Notes: generated by a model not told the origin, from the letters alone. A stretch of DNA of 64,000 nt from Amycolatopsis acidicola (GCF_007713735.2 NZ_VMNW02000010.1:89701-153700), one strand, 5' to 3'; positions 53,395 to 62,050 are shown, numbered from the stretch's first letter. A program made the numbers and translations.

Positions 53395-54720
53395 CTAGAC
53401 GTGGTCCAGGTCCGTGTTCCTGGTCTCGGGCAACGCGAACGTGCACGCCGTGGCCACGACGCACAGCAGCGCCACGAAACAGCCCATCGCGAACGAACCG
53501 AGACCACCGATGATCACCGGGGCGAGGAGTGGCACCAGCGTGCCGCCGACCAGGCTGGACAGCGCGTAGGCGATACCGGAGGCCGTGTACCGGTAGCGCG
53601 TCCGGAAGAGCTCGGGGATGAACGCCCCGAGCGGCGCGTAGTGCACGCCCGCGATCACCGCCATCACGCAGAACGCGATGGTCAAGGCGAGTTTCGGTTC
53701 CAGTTCCAGCAGCGGGAACAGCACGAACCCGAACACCGCGCCCGCAACGTTCGCCCAGCCGACCACGGTCCGGCGCCCCACCCGGTCGGCGAGCATCCCA
53801 CTGAACACCGTGACCAGCACGAGCAGCGCACCGGCGGCGAGCCCCAGCTCCAGGACGAAGATCCGCGTCAGGTGCAGCGTGTTCACCGCATATCCGGCCA
53901 GGTACACGGTCCAGAGGTAGTAGTAGACGAAGATCGTCAGGGAGGCGCCCGTCGCCAGGAACAGGGCGCGCGGTTGCTGTTTGAGCACCTCCGAGAACGG
54001 AAGCTTCGCCTCGCCCTTTTGCTCGATTTCCTTGGTGAAGACGGGCGTTTCCTCGAGCTTCATCCGTACCCACAGCCCGACGCCGACCAGCACCGCGCTG
54101 GCGAGGAACGGGATCCGCCACCCCCAGCTGAGGAAGGTCGCGTTGCTCATACTCACCGCGGTGAGCAGGAACGTCGCGTTGACCAGCAGAATCGCGCTGT
54201 TCCCGCCCAGTTGCGGGAACATCCCCCAGAACCCGCGCTTCTCCTTGGGCGCGGACTCCCCCGCGAACAGGGCCGCTCCCGCCCACTCGCCACCTGCGGC
54301 GAGCCCCTGGACCACCCGCAACAGAGTGACCAGGATCGGCGCGGCGACACCGACCTGCGCGGCCGTCGGGACCAGGCCGACCACCACCGTCGATCCGCCC
54401 ATGAGCAGCAAGGTCGAAACCAGCGTGCGTTTCCGGCCGATCCGGTCGCCGAAGTGTCCGAAAAGGACGCTGCCGATGGGTCGCGCGACGAACGCGACGC
54501 CGAAGGTCGCGATCGACGCGAGCGTGCCCGCCGCAGTGCCGAGGGCCGGGAACAGCACGTGCGGGAAGACGAGCGCGGCAGCGGTGCCGTAGATCTGGAA
54601 GTCGTAGAACTCGATCAGGGTGCCGCTGAAGCTCGCCACCGCGATCCGCCGACGGTCACGTTTGGACAGGTTCGGGGCCGGCGTGGCCGCGGGTTCGGTC
54701 GTGGCATCTCGTTGGTCCAT
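53395..54720 (-). CDS. MFS transporter, metabolite:H+ symporter (MHS) family
   Basis: A 441-residue twelve-helix symporter with FSGTLIEFYDFQIYGTAAALVF, FGHFGDRIGRKRTL, RVVQGLAAGGEWAGAALFAGESAPKEKRG and GWRIPFLASAV, the MHS signatures. It is not closely related to the MHS pair at 20954 and 40460, so a different substrate is likely. ATG at 54720 with GAAGAGGAACG upstream; a GTG at 54753 overlapping the GntR stop (GTGA) is possible and would add 11 residues. Confidence 0.9.
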   Translation of the reverse strand: MDQRDATTEPAATPAPNLSKRDRRRIAVASFSGTLIEFYDFQIYGTAAALVFPHVLFPALGTAAGTLASIATFGVAFVARPIGSVLFGHFGDRIGRKRTLVSTLLLMGGSTVVVGLVPTAAQVGVAAPILVTLLRVVQGLAAGGEWAGAALFAGESAPKEKRGFWGMFPQLGGNSAILLVNATFLLTAVSMSNATFLSWGWRIPFLASAVLVGVGLWVRMKLEETPVFTKEIEQKGEAKLPFSEVLKQQPRALFLATGASLTIFVYYYLWTVYLAGYAVNTLHLTRIFVLELGLAAGALLVLVTVFSGMLADRVGRRTVVGWANVAGAVFGFVLFPLLELEPKLALTIAFCVMAVIAGVHYAPLGAFIPELFRTRYRYTASGIAYALSSLVGGTLVPLLAPVIIGGLGSFAMGCFVALLCVVATACTFALPETRNTDLDHV

Positions 54721-54749
54721 CGTCGTTCCTCTTCGTCGAGCGACAGTGC

Positions 54750-55040
54750 TCACCTCTCGGGGAGCGGTGGCCGCACGAACCAGCCACCACGGGCCCCGGG
54801 AACCTTGCGAATCAACCCCTGTGTTTCCAGCGCCGACAAGGCCTGCCGGATCGTCGGCCGCGAAACGCTGAACTGGCGCGCCAGCTCGGCCTCAGCCGGC
54901 AGCCGCTCCCCCGCAGCCAGCCGTCCATTCAGGACGGAGGCCCGCAGTGTGTCCTCCACCTGCTCCCGCGGCCGCACGACCCGGCGCCCCAGCACCGGTT
55001 TACCGTCATCACGCCGCGCTCTGGCGCCTTCGAAGGACAT
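54750..55040 (-). CDS. GntR DNA-binding domain-only protein (FadR-like, no effector domain)
   Basis: A 96-residue protein that is only a GntR winged helix-turn-helix (residues 21-91; LPAEAELARQFSVSRPTIRQALSAL). It is closely similar to residues 21-91 of the regulator at 23412-24179, including PGARGG-FV just after the wing, and ends five residues later with a normal stop. The FCD effector domain is completely missing. Normal GntR proteins are 230-255 residues. It sits inside the 59610-51504 operon between a PrpD gene and the MHS transporter. It may be a pseudogene, or it may bind the same operators without responding to a ligand. Confidence 0.85.
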   Translation of the reverse strand: MSFEGARARRDDGKPVLGRRVVRPREQVEDTLRASVLNGRLAAGERLPAEAELARQFSVSRPTIRQALSALETQGLIRKVPGARGGWFVRPPLPER

Positions 55041-55052
55041 ACCTGCCTCCGG

Positions 55053-56426
55053 TTACCGGACCGGTCGATGCAGCAGGCGGAGTATCCGCGAGACCGGTTC
55101 GTCCTCGGCCAGGCCATGTACGGCGGCCCACAGCTCGTCCACACCGACCTGCGACCGCCCGTGCCGCAGACAGTCCGCTGCCTTGGATTTCAGCTGCTCC
55201 GCGGTAAGCCGGGCCTCCGGGCTGCCGGAGACGGTCTTCCCGAGGTATTCCACCTGACGGCCGTCGTCGAGGTCGAGTTGTGCGGTGACCGGCGCCATCG
55301 CGAGGTGCGGAACCGCCTCGGTCGGCTCGATCACGACACGCCGCGCGGCGAAGCCCCCGACCTCCGGGTCGCGGATGCTCGCGGGACTGAAATCGTCGAT
55401 GAGCACCGCACCGCGGTGCAGCCCGACCGCGGCTGTGTACGCGATGCTGAACTGGGCGTCGACGACACCGGCGGTGGCCGGGTCGAACGCGCGTCCGACC
55501 ATGTTCATCGCCTGCCCGCTCACCAGGAACCTGATCCGCGCGATCCGGCGGGGATCGATGCCGTCGCGGTGGATCCGCAGCGCGACGTCGATGGCGGCGT
55601 GGGTGAACCGGCACGAGGGATACGGTTTCAGGCTCAGATCGTCCACAAGGGACGCCCGGGCGGCGCCGTCGAGCAGCACGTCCCGGTCGTAGGAGCCGTC
55701 CTGGTACAGCGTGAAGAAGCCCGCCTTGCCCTCGAAGACATTGCGGGGACCGTCGATTCCGGCCTCCGCGAGCGCGGCACCGGTCAGCACGTCCTTCGCC
55801 ACCATCGCGGGCTGGAACCGTTTGGCCAGGCTGCCGTCGATGATCGACTGCAGGCTGCCCGCGGTCTGGGCGAGCTGGTGCCCCAGCGCGCTGACGGTGG
55901 TCGCGACGTCCCAGCGGCGCAGCCGGGCGAGCGCCAGCACGGCGCCCATGCCCCCGCTGACCACGCTGTAGTTCCAGCCCCGGCTGCCCCTCGGCCCGCC
56001 GGCTCTGCCGACCCGCATGGCGGCGTCGATCCCTGCGCTCAGCGCGGTCAGGAACTCCCGCCCGCCACAGTCCGGAGCGTTCTCCAGCACGTCCGCGAGC
56101 AGCACCGGCAACACGACACTGTTGGCGTGCAAGGGAACGCCGTCGTCGGTGTCGTCGTAGTCCAAGGCGTGCAAGGACCCGGCGTTCAGGAGCGCGGCGA
56201 ACGGTGCCGGCATGGTCAGGGAAGTCCCCCACACCGGCACGGTGCCGCCCGCCCAGGGGGCGAACGCCTGGCGCGCGGCGGGAACACCGGGCGCGTCCAC
56301 GCCCGCGAGCGCGACCGCGAGCGAGTCAAACAACGCGTCGGTCGTGGCCGACACGGTCGTTCCTGCCAGGTTGTCGAAGGTCTGAGCCGTAGCATGCCCG
56401 GCGAGCACTTCGGCGATGTCCGTCAT
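55053..56426 (-). CDS. MmgE/PrpD family protein
   Basis: A 457-residue PrpD-fold protein with the DYDDTDDGVPLHANSVVLPVLLA active-site region, KRFQPAMVAKD and SLKPYPSCRFTHAAIDVAL. The third PrpD-family protein in the window and different from the pair at 24384-27148. Likely hydration/dehydration of a branched carboxylate. ATG at 56426, five bases after the aldehyde dehydrogenase; followed 12 bases later by the GntR mini-gene. Confidence 0.88.
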   Translation of the reverse strand: MTDIAEVLAGHATAQTFDNLAGTTVSATTDALFDSLAVALAGVDAPGVPAARQAFAPWAGGTVPVWGTSLTMPAPFAALLNAGSLHALDYDDTDDGVPLHANSVVLPVLLADVLENAPDCGGREFLTALSAGIDAAMRVGRAGGPRGSRGWNYSVVSGGMGAVLALARLRRWDVATTVSALGHQLAQTAGSLQSIIDGSLAKRFQPAMVAKDVLTGAALAEAGIDGPRNVFEGKAGFFTLYQDGSYDRDVLLDGAARASLVDDLSLKPYPSCRFTHAAIDVALRIHRDGIDPRRIARIRFLVSGQAMNMVGRAFDPATAGVVDAQFSIAYTAAVGLHRGAVLIDDFSPASIRDPEVGGFAARRVVIEPTEAVPHLAMAPVTAQLDLDDGRQVEYLGKTVSGSPEARLTAEQLKSKAADCLRHGRSQVGVDELWAAVHGLAEDEPVSRILRLLHRPVR

Positions 56427-56431
56427 GTCGA

Positions 56432-57904
56432 CTACTTCCCGGTGCGCATCATGAAGGGATCACGGGCACCATCGGAGATGTCGAGCATCAGGTTCTTCGT
56501 CGCGGTGTACTCCGCCAAAACGTCGGTGCCGCGCTCGCGCCCGTAACCACTGCGGTTGAACCCTCCGAACGGGGCGGTGGCACTGATGGTCCGGTACGTG
56601 TTGATCCACACGGTGCCCGCGATCAGCTCCCTGGCCACCCGGTGAGCCCTGGCGAAGTCGGTGGTCCAGATCCCCGCCGCCAAGCCGTATTCGGTGCCGT
56701 TCGCGATGTCGATCGCTTCCTCGTCCGAGGAAAACTTCAGCACCGCCAGGACCGGGCCGAACACCTCCCGCTGGGCGAGTCGCATGTCCGGTGTGACGTC
56801 GGCGAACAACGTGGGGGCGGCGAACAGCGTGCCGTCCAGGCCCTCCGGGTTCCCGCCGCCGATCACGAGGCGGGCGCCGTCCTCGACCGCCTCGCCGATC
56901 GCCTGCTGGATGCGCTGGAAATGCGCCTCGTGCGCGACCGGGCCGACCTGGGTGGCCGGGTCCAGCGGGTTGCCGAAGCTGATCTTGCCCGCCATGTCGA
57001 CAATGCCATCGATGACCTCGTCGTAGACGCTCTCGTGCACCAGAAGCCGCGACCCGGCCACGCAACTCTGGCCCGCCGCGGCGAAGATCCCGGCAACCGC
57101 CCCGGGTACGGCCCGGCCGAGGTCAGCGTCCGCGAACACGATGCTCGCGGACTTTCCGCCCAGTTCGTACAGCCCCGGCACCATGTTCCGGGCCGTGTTG
57201 CCCGCGATCCGGCGGGCGGCCTCGATTCCGCCGGTGAACGCGACCTTGTTGATCCCCGGATGCGCGGTCAGTGCCTGGCCGGTTTCGGCCGCGCCGGTGA
57301 TGATGTTGACGACCCCGGGCGGGAATCCCGCCTCTACGACGAGCTTTCCCAAGGCCAGCGCGCTCACGCTGGTGAACTCCGAAGGCTTGAGCACGACGCA
57401 GTTCCCGGCGGCCACCGCGGGGGCGACCTTGTTCACCGCGTTCTGCAGCGGCCCGTTCCAGGCACTGATGGCGGCCACGACCCCGAGCGGTTCCCGGACC
57501 GTGAAATCGATCAGATCGTAGGTGTCCTGCGGTTTCGTCTCACCGAGCACCTTGTCCGCCGCGCCCGCGATGAACCGGATGTTGCGCGCCGCGAACAGGT
57601 TCTGGCCGCGTTGTTCTTTGAAGATCTTGCCGTTGTCGCGGGTGTCGTACTCCGCCAGCTCGTCCGCGTCCCGCTCGATCAGATCGGCCAGCCGGAACAG
57701 CAGCTTGGCCCGTTCGTAGGCGGGCATACGACGCCAAGCCGGCCAGGCGGCGCGAGCGGCGGTGACCGCTCCGTCCACATCGGACTCCGAGGCCGCGGTC
57801 AACCGCGCCCACGGCTTGCGCAGGTAAGGATCGACGGACTCGAACTCGCCACCGGATCCCTTGCGCCATGCGCCGTTCACCAGGTGATCGGTGAAATCCT
57901 CCAT
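56432..57904 (-). CDS. Aldehyde dehydrogenase family protein
   Basis: A 490-residue NAD(P)-dependent aldehyde dehydrogenase with AWNGP (N150), FTGGIEAARRI, base Glu247 (LYELGGKS) and nucleophile Cys281 (AGQSCVAGSR). The FTGG replaces the usual FTGS. Acts on an aldehyde made by an alcohol dehydrogenase of the same operon (inference). ATG at 57904, 30 bases after the SDR. Third aldehyde dehydrogenase in the window. Confidence 0.93.
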   Translation of the reverse strand: MEDFTDHLVNGAWRKGSGGEFESVDPYLRKPWARLTAASESDVDGAVTAARAAWPAWRRMPAYERAKLLFRLADLIERDADELAEYDTRDNGKIFKEQRGQNLFAARNIRFIAGAADKVLGETKPQDTYDLIDFTVREPLGVVAAISAWNGPLQNAVNKVAPAVAAGNCVVLKPSEFTSVSALALGKLVVEAGFPPGVVNIITGAAETGQALTAHPGINKVAFTGGIEAARRIAGNTARNMVPGLYELGGKSASIVFADADLGRAVPGAVAGIFAAAGQSCVAGSRLLVHESVYDEVIDGIVDMAGKISFGNPLDPATQVGPVAHEAHFQRIQQAIGEAVEDGARLVIGGGNPEGLDGTLFAAPTLFADVTPDMRLAQREVFGPVLAVLKFSSDEEAIDIANGTEYGLAAGIWTTDFARAHRVARELIAGTVWINTYRTISATAPFGGFNRSGYGRERGTDVLAEYTATKNLMLDISDGARDPFMMRTGK

Positions 57905-57934
57905 CGTGCTCCTCCTCGTTGTCGGGTGCGGGTG

Positions 57935-58714
57935 TCACCAGCCGCCAAAGGACAGGCCGCCGTTCACGCTCACGGTCTGGCCGCTGATCTGCGAGGCCAC
58001 CGCACTGGCCAGGAAGACGATCGCGTCGGCGACCTCCTCGGCCTCGGGTGGGCGTCCAAAGGGGAACCGCTCAATCGCCCTGGCGAACAGCTTCCGGCCG
58101 AACTCGTGACCGAACGCGTGCTCCCAGCCCGGGGTGCCGGAGGTGATGGTGAGTGCGATCGAGTTGACCCGGATCCGGTCACGGGCCAGCTCCCTGGCGA
58201 GCGCCTTGGTCATCAGGATCACCGCGGCACCGGCGGCACCCACGAGGGATTCCCCTCTGGTCGCGTGCCGCGCCGCGTCGCTGCCGATCAGCACCATCGA
58301 ACCGCCGCCACTGTCCCGCAGGTACGGCACGGCGGCATGCAACGGGAACAGCCGCGGGTAGATCAAGCTGTCGAAGGTGCCCCTGATCTGCGCCGGTGTC
58401 ATCTCCGCGAACGTGGTCAACGTGGCGTGGTTCTCCGCACCGGCGCTGACCACGACGTCGATCCCGTCCATCACCTCCGCGGCGGCAGAGACGACGGTCG
58501 CCGCCTCGTCCGCGTCGCCCGAATCGCCCTGCTGAAAGAAACCCCGGTCTCCCAGGTCTTCCAGCGCGCTCTTCCCGCGCTCGGCCGAACGCCCGGTCAC
58601 CGTCACCGTCGCGCCCCGGCGGGCGAAATGCTTCGCCGCGGCGAAACCGATCCCCGCCGTTCCGCCGGAGACCAGCACCTTCCGGCCCAGGAAGTCCTGT
58701 TCCATCGCCGTCAC
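57935..58714 (-). CDS. SDR family protein lacking the YxxxK pair
   Basis: A 259-residue SDR-like protein. The cofactor loop SGGTAGIG and catalytic Ser (IGSDAA, S145) are present, but the YxxxK position reads VGAAG (V158, G162). The substrate loop carries ESLVGAAGAAVILMTKAL, a pattern common to a non-canonical SDR subgroup. GTG at 58714 overlaps the stop of the SDR at 58711 (GTGA); an ATG at 58705 is possible. NAD(P) binding is likely, classic oxidoreductase activity is not. Confidence 0.82.
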   Translation of the reverse strand: MTAMEQDFLGRKVLVSGGTAGIGFAAAKHFARRGATVTVTGRSAERGKSALEDLGDRGFFQQGDSGDADEAATVVSAAAEVMDGIDVVVSAGAENHATLTTFAEMTPAQIRGTFDSLIYPRLFPLHAAVPYLRDSGGGSMVLIGSDAARHATRGESLVGAAGAAVILMTKALARELARDRIRVNSIALTITSGTPGWEHAFGHEFGRKLFARAIERFPFGRPPEAEEVADAIVFLASAVASQISGQTVSVNGGLSFGGW

Positions 58715-59610
58715 GCCCCGGGGGCCACACCGGCCAGCGGCGGGAGCAGCTTGGCCAGCTCGTCGTGGGTCCAGCGGCCGTCCTTGCGGATCATGCGGCT
58801 GCCACCCAGGTCGAGCTGGTTACCGTAGAGAATCACGTCACCGCCGGAGGCGTAGACGATCCGGCCGCTGATATCGGCCGCCGCGTCACTGCACAGGAAC
58901 GCCACCGCCGGGGCGACATCGCCGGGATCGAGGGATTGCGACGCCGGTACGCCGCCCACCATCCGCGCCTTGGTTTCCGGGAACAGCTGGGTGCTGGCGC
59001 TCGGCAGCAACGCGTTGACGGTGATGCCGGTTTCCCACAATTCGACCGCGAGCGTGGTCGTGAGCCCGAGAATGCCCGCCTTGGCCGCGCTGTAGGCGGT
59101 ACTCGGCGGTTTACGGAGGTCCTTGGAGTCCTGCTTGCTCGCAGGCACCTGGAAGAAGGCACCCCGGGAGCTGACCGTGACGATCCGGCCGCTGTCCTGC
59201 TCGATCATGTGCGGCAGCGCCATCTTGCAACTGAGGAAATGCCCCTTCAGGTGCAGGCTCATCAGGGAATCCCACTGCTGCTCGGTCAGTTCCTGCAGCG
59301 GGCCGCGCACGTTGTTCCCCGCACAGGTAACGAGGATGTCCAGCCTGCCGAACTTGTCGACGGTCGTGCCGACCATCCGCTCGGCGCCTTCGGTGGTGGT
59401 CACGTCCTCGGTCAGCGCCAGCGCGGTGCCGCCTGCTTCTTCGATCTCTCGCACCGCGGACTCCGCCGCACCGGTGCCGGACTCGTCGCGGTAGACATCG
59501 TCGATCGCGACCGCGGCTCCCTGCGCGGCCAGCTCCAGCGCCACACTCCGGCCGAGACCGCGCCCGCCGCCGGTCACGAGTGCCACCTGGTTTTCGAGAA
59601 AGGCCACCAT
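58711..59610 (-). CDS. Short-chain dehydrogenase/reductase
   Basis: A 299-residue SDR with complete motifs: TGGGRGLGRS loop, CAGNN, catalytic Ser in VSSRG and YSAAK (Tyr/Lys). An insertion of about 15 residues (QVPASKQDSKDLRKPP) before the catalytic Tyr, and a C-terminal extension, set it apart from small classical SDRs and resemble the hydroxysteroid/17beta-type or FabG-like long members. ATG at 59610 behind the promoter and operator at 59667-59695. First gene of the eight-gene operon. Confidence 0.9.
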   Translation of the reverse strand: MVAFLENQVALVTGGGRGLGRSVALELAAQGAAVAIDDVYRDESGTGAAESAVREIEEAGGTALALTEDVTTTEGAERMVGTTVDKFGRLDILVTCAGNNVRGPLQELTEQQWDSLMSLHLKGHFLSCKMALPHMIEQDSGRIVTVSSRGAFFQVPASKQDSKDLRKPPSTAYSAAKAGILGLTTTLAVELWETGITVNALLPSASTQLFPETKARMVGGVPASQSLDPGDVAPAVAFLCSDAAADISGRIVYASGGDVILYGNQLDLGGSRMIRKDGRWTHDELAKLLPPLAGVAPGA

Positions 59611-59666
59611 GCCCTCCCTTTCCGTACTCGGTGCGAAAACATGCGGTCCTAAAATCTACCGTCGAA

Positions 59667-59695
59667 AGTATGTCAGACATTAGATAGACCGGCAA
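59667..59695 (-). promoter_or_regulatory. Promoter with overlapping operator for the eight-gene operon
   Basis: Minus strand: TTGCCG (59690-59695), 17-base spacer, CATACT (59667-59672). TGTCAGACA on the plus strand (59671-59679), TGTCTGACA on the minus strand, preceded by CTAA, is a perfect copy of the palindrome and overlaps the -10 box in the same register as at 36448 and 41925. Confidence 0.68.
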
Positions 59696-59702
59696 TGACC
59701 TG

Positions 59703-60620
59703 TCAGGCGATTGATTCGGCCTGTCCCAGGCCGAGCAACCGGCGCGGGGTGCCGGCCAGCATCGTGCGCAGCTCCGCCTGGGACAGGCCCAGCATCCGCA
59801 ACTGTCCCGTGAAGCACCGCAACATCTCGGCGTGCGAGGGCATCCAGTCGAAGAACACGTCCGAACTCAGCACGACGTTCCCGGCACCGAGTTCGCGAAT
59901 GGCTTCATACACCTGGACCGGCGTCACCGGGCTCGTCGGCAGGAACGCGTGGACAGCGGTCATCTCGACCGCGCCGCCAAGACCGACGACCGTCTTCATC
60001 GCGCCGAGGTCGGCATCGACGGAAGAGGAGAACGGATGGCAGAAGACCAGCCCGCGGAACCCGATTTCGGCGGAGTACTCGGCGAGCGCCACGCTCTCCG
60101 CGACGCCGAGGTGCCCAGTGGACACGACCATGCCCTGTTCTTGGGCGATCGATACGATTTCGCGCGCCTCCCCGCGCAACCGGCCGCTGCCGTCGAGAAC
60201 GGTGATCGCCGAATCCGCCAGGTCGGCGCTCAGCCTCGGGAACCACCGGTCGACGATCTTCTCGCGGACGAAACCGCGGTGCCGCGCGTCGTTGGCAGAC
60301 CCCCAGGTCGGCATGAAGACCACCTTCGCGCCGTGCCCGGCGGCGGCCTCGACCGTGGCGGGCTGCAGGCCACCGATGAGCGGGTTCAGGGTGATCGAAC
60401 CGAAGACGGTGAACCCGGGGTCCGCCAGGGTTTCGGTGAGGCGGCGGGCCCGGTCCATGGTCGGCCAGAAATGCGACTTCAGCACCAGCCCGCGCATCCC
60501 GCAGTCCCGCGCGGCCGATACGAGGGTCTCGTCGTCGGTGCGCATCGGCCACTGCGGCGAGGCGTCGGGGTAGCCGTGGACGTGCATGTCCACGGCCCCG
60601 CGGAGAACGTCGTCCACCAT
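59703..60620 (-). CDS. DUF6282 family metal-dependent hydrolase
   Basis: A 305-residue amidohydrolase-like TIM-barrel protein. DMHVHGYPD near the N-terminus is the typical HxH metal motif, and later GLVLKSHFWP, STGHLGVAE and FCHPFSSSVDADL give further His/Asp ligands. The Cys-His-Pro segment and DUF6282 pattern distinguish it from TatD. Reaction unknown, perhaps lactone or ester hydrolysis. ATG at 60620 shares one base with the transporter stop (TGATG). Last gene of the operon beginning beyond the window end. Confidence 0.85.
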   Translation of the reverse strand: MVDDVLRGAVDMHVHGYPDASPQWPMRTDDETLVSAARDCGMRGLVLKSHFWPTMDRARRLTETLADPGFTVFGSITLNPLIGGLQPATVEAAAGHGAKVVFMPTWGSANDARHRGFVREKIVDRWFPRLSADLADSAITVLDGSGRLRGEAREIVSIAQEQGMVVSTGHLGVAESVALAEYSAEIGFRGLVFCHPFSSSVDADLGAMKTVVGLGGAVEMTAVHAFLPTSPVTPVQVYEAIRELGAGNVVLSSDVFFDWMPSHAEMLRCFTGQLRMLGLSQAELRTMLAGTPRRLLGLGQAESIA

Positions 60621-62038
60621 CAGGGCTCCCGCACGACCTGCTCCGCCGGTTCACCGGCCGGAGCCCCGGACACCGTGTTCAGCGCGATGCCCGTGGTGCG
60701 CAGCCCGCCGATCACGATGGCCGCGGCGGCGACGGCGGTGATCCCGGCCATCAGCCCGTAGGTCCCGCTGCTCCCCCACGCCGACAACGCGGACAGCGTG
60801 ATCACCGGCGCGATCGCGCCGCCGATGTGGCCGATCCCCACCCCGATCGAGTTCGCCGACGCGCGCACGCTCGTCGGGAAGATCTCGGATGTGTAGGTGT
60901 ACGCGGAACCGGAACCACCGCCGATTCCCATGGACACGAGGAAAGTGCCGATGATGATCGTGGCCGGGTGATGTGAAACCGCCTGCAGCAGCATCCCCAG
61001 GACGAACACGCCGAGGAACCCGGTGATCACCCACTTGCGGTGGAACCGTTCGATCACCTGGGCCGCCGCGAGGCTGCCCAGGGGGTACCCGATGCTCCCG
61101 ATCCCGGAGAACAGCAGAGTCGTCGCGGCGGACAGCCCAAGGCTGTGGAGCAGGGTCGGCGCGAACCCGAGCACCGCGTAGTTCGAGATGTACCAGGCGA
61201 TCCAGAACACCAGCACGATCAGCATCCGCTGGACGTACGGCTTGCGCAGCAGGGCGAGCGTCGGGAACCGGCCGGTGCGGACCTCGGCCCTGCCCGGTCC
61301 TGGCGGAGGCAGCGGGCGGCCGGTCCGCTGTTCGGCGAACCTCTCCATCTCCGAGACGACCCGGTCCGCCTCGGCCTCCCGTCCGTGCAGCACCAGCCAG
61401 CGCGGCGATTCGGGCAGCCAGCGGGCGAACACGGCGACCAGCCCGGCGATCCCGCCGAAACCGAGCAGCAGGCGCCAGCCGACTGCGGGCGCCCCGATGA
61501 ACGCGAGCCCGATCCAGGGCGTGCTGGCCAGGCCGATGTTGCCGTAGAAGGCGTTGATCATCGTGAACCGGCCGCGGGCGTTCGCGGGCGTGGTTTCGCT
61601 GACATAGGTGGAAAGCAGCGCGATCAGCGCACCGACGGCGATGCCCACGACGAAGCGATAGGCCGACAATGTGGTGATTCCCGTGGCGAACCCGCACAGC
61701 AAACCGCCCACGGTCAGCAGCCCGAGTGCGCCGATCATGGCGCGGCGGCGGCCAAGGTAGTCCGCGATCGAGCCGAACACGTAGGCACCCACGATGTAGC
61801 CGATGAGGTTCAGCGTGGCCGGCAGCGCGGCCTGCGCCGTCGTCAGGCCGAATTCGCGGACCACCGACGGCAGCGCCACCGACATCGAACTCACGTCGTA
61901 GAAGGCGAAGAAGTAGAGGACCACGAGGAAAACCCGCGCCTGCGCCCGGAAAGGCGCGACGGGCAGGCGTTCGATCCGGGCCCCGATTCCAGCACTACGC
62001 GCGACGATGCCGCCCGCGCCCTGGTTCGTCGTTGTCAT
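60620..62038 (-). CDS. MFS transporter, sugar/aromatic-acid porter type
   Basis: A 472-residue twelve-helix symporter with YVFGSIADYLGRRRAM, YRFVVGIAVGALIALLSTYVSETTPANARGRF and GWRLLLGFGGIAGLVAV, and PESPRWL before the central loop, a mark of the sugar-porter and AAHS-like groups. It probably imports an organic acid. ATG at 62038, 12 bases after the NDMA-type alcohol dehydrogenase. Confidence 0.9.
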   Translation of the reverse strand: MTTTNQGAGGIVARSAGIGARIERLPVAPFRAQARVFLVVLYFFAFYDVSSMSVALPSVVREFGLTTAQAALPATLNLIGYIVGAYVFGSIADYLGRRRAMIGALGLLTVGGLLCGFATGITTLSAYRFVVGIAVGALIALLSTYVSETTPANARGRFTMINAFYGNIGLASTPWIGLAFIGAPAVGWRLLLGFGGIAGLVAVFARWLPESPRWLVLHGREAEADRVVSEMERFAEQRTGRPLPPPGPGRAEVRTGRFPTLALLRKPYVQRMLIVLVFWIAWYISNYAVLGFAPTLLHSLGLSAATTLLFSGIGSIGYPLGSLAAAQVIERFHRKWVITGFLGVFVLGMLLQAVSHHPATIIIGTFLVSMGIGGGSGSAYTYTSEIFPTSVRASANSIGVGIGHIGGAIAPVITLSALSAWGSSGTYGLMAGITAVAAAAIVIGGLRTTGIALNTVSGAPAGEPAEQVVREP

Positions 62039-62050
62039 GTCTGCTCCGGT

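Noticed and set aside
53143..55257. Long plus-strand open frame opposite the MHS transporter
   Set aside because: Low-complexity Arg/Gln/Glu/His sequence without homology signs; the opposite strand encodes a standard twelve-helix transporter.
56642..58828. Long plus-strand open frame opposite the aldehyde dehydrogenase and SDR
   Set aside because: Same reason: no domains, low-complexity composition, and intact genes on the other strand.
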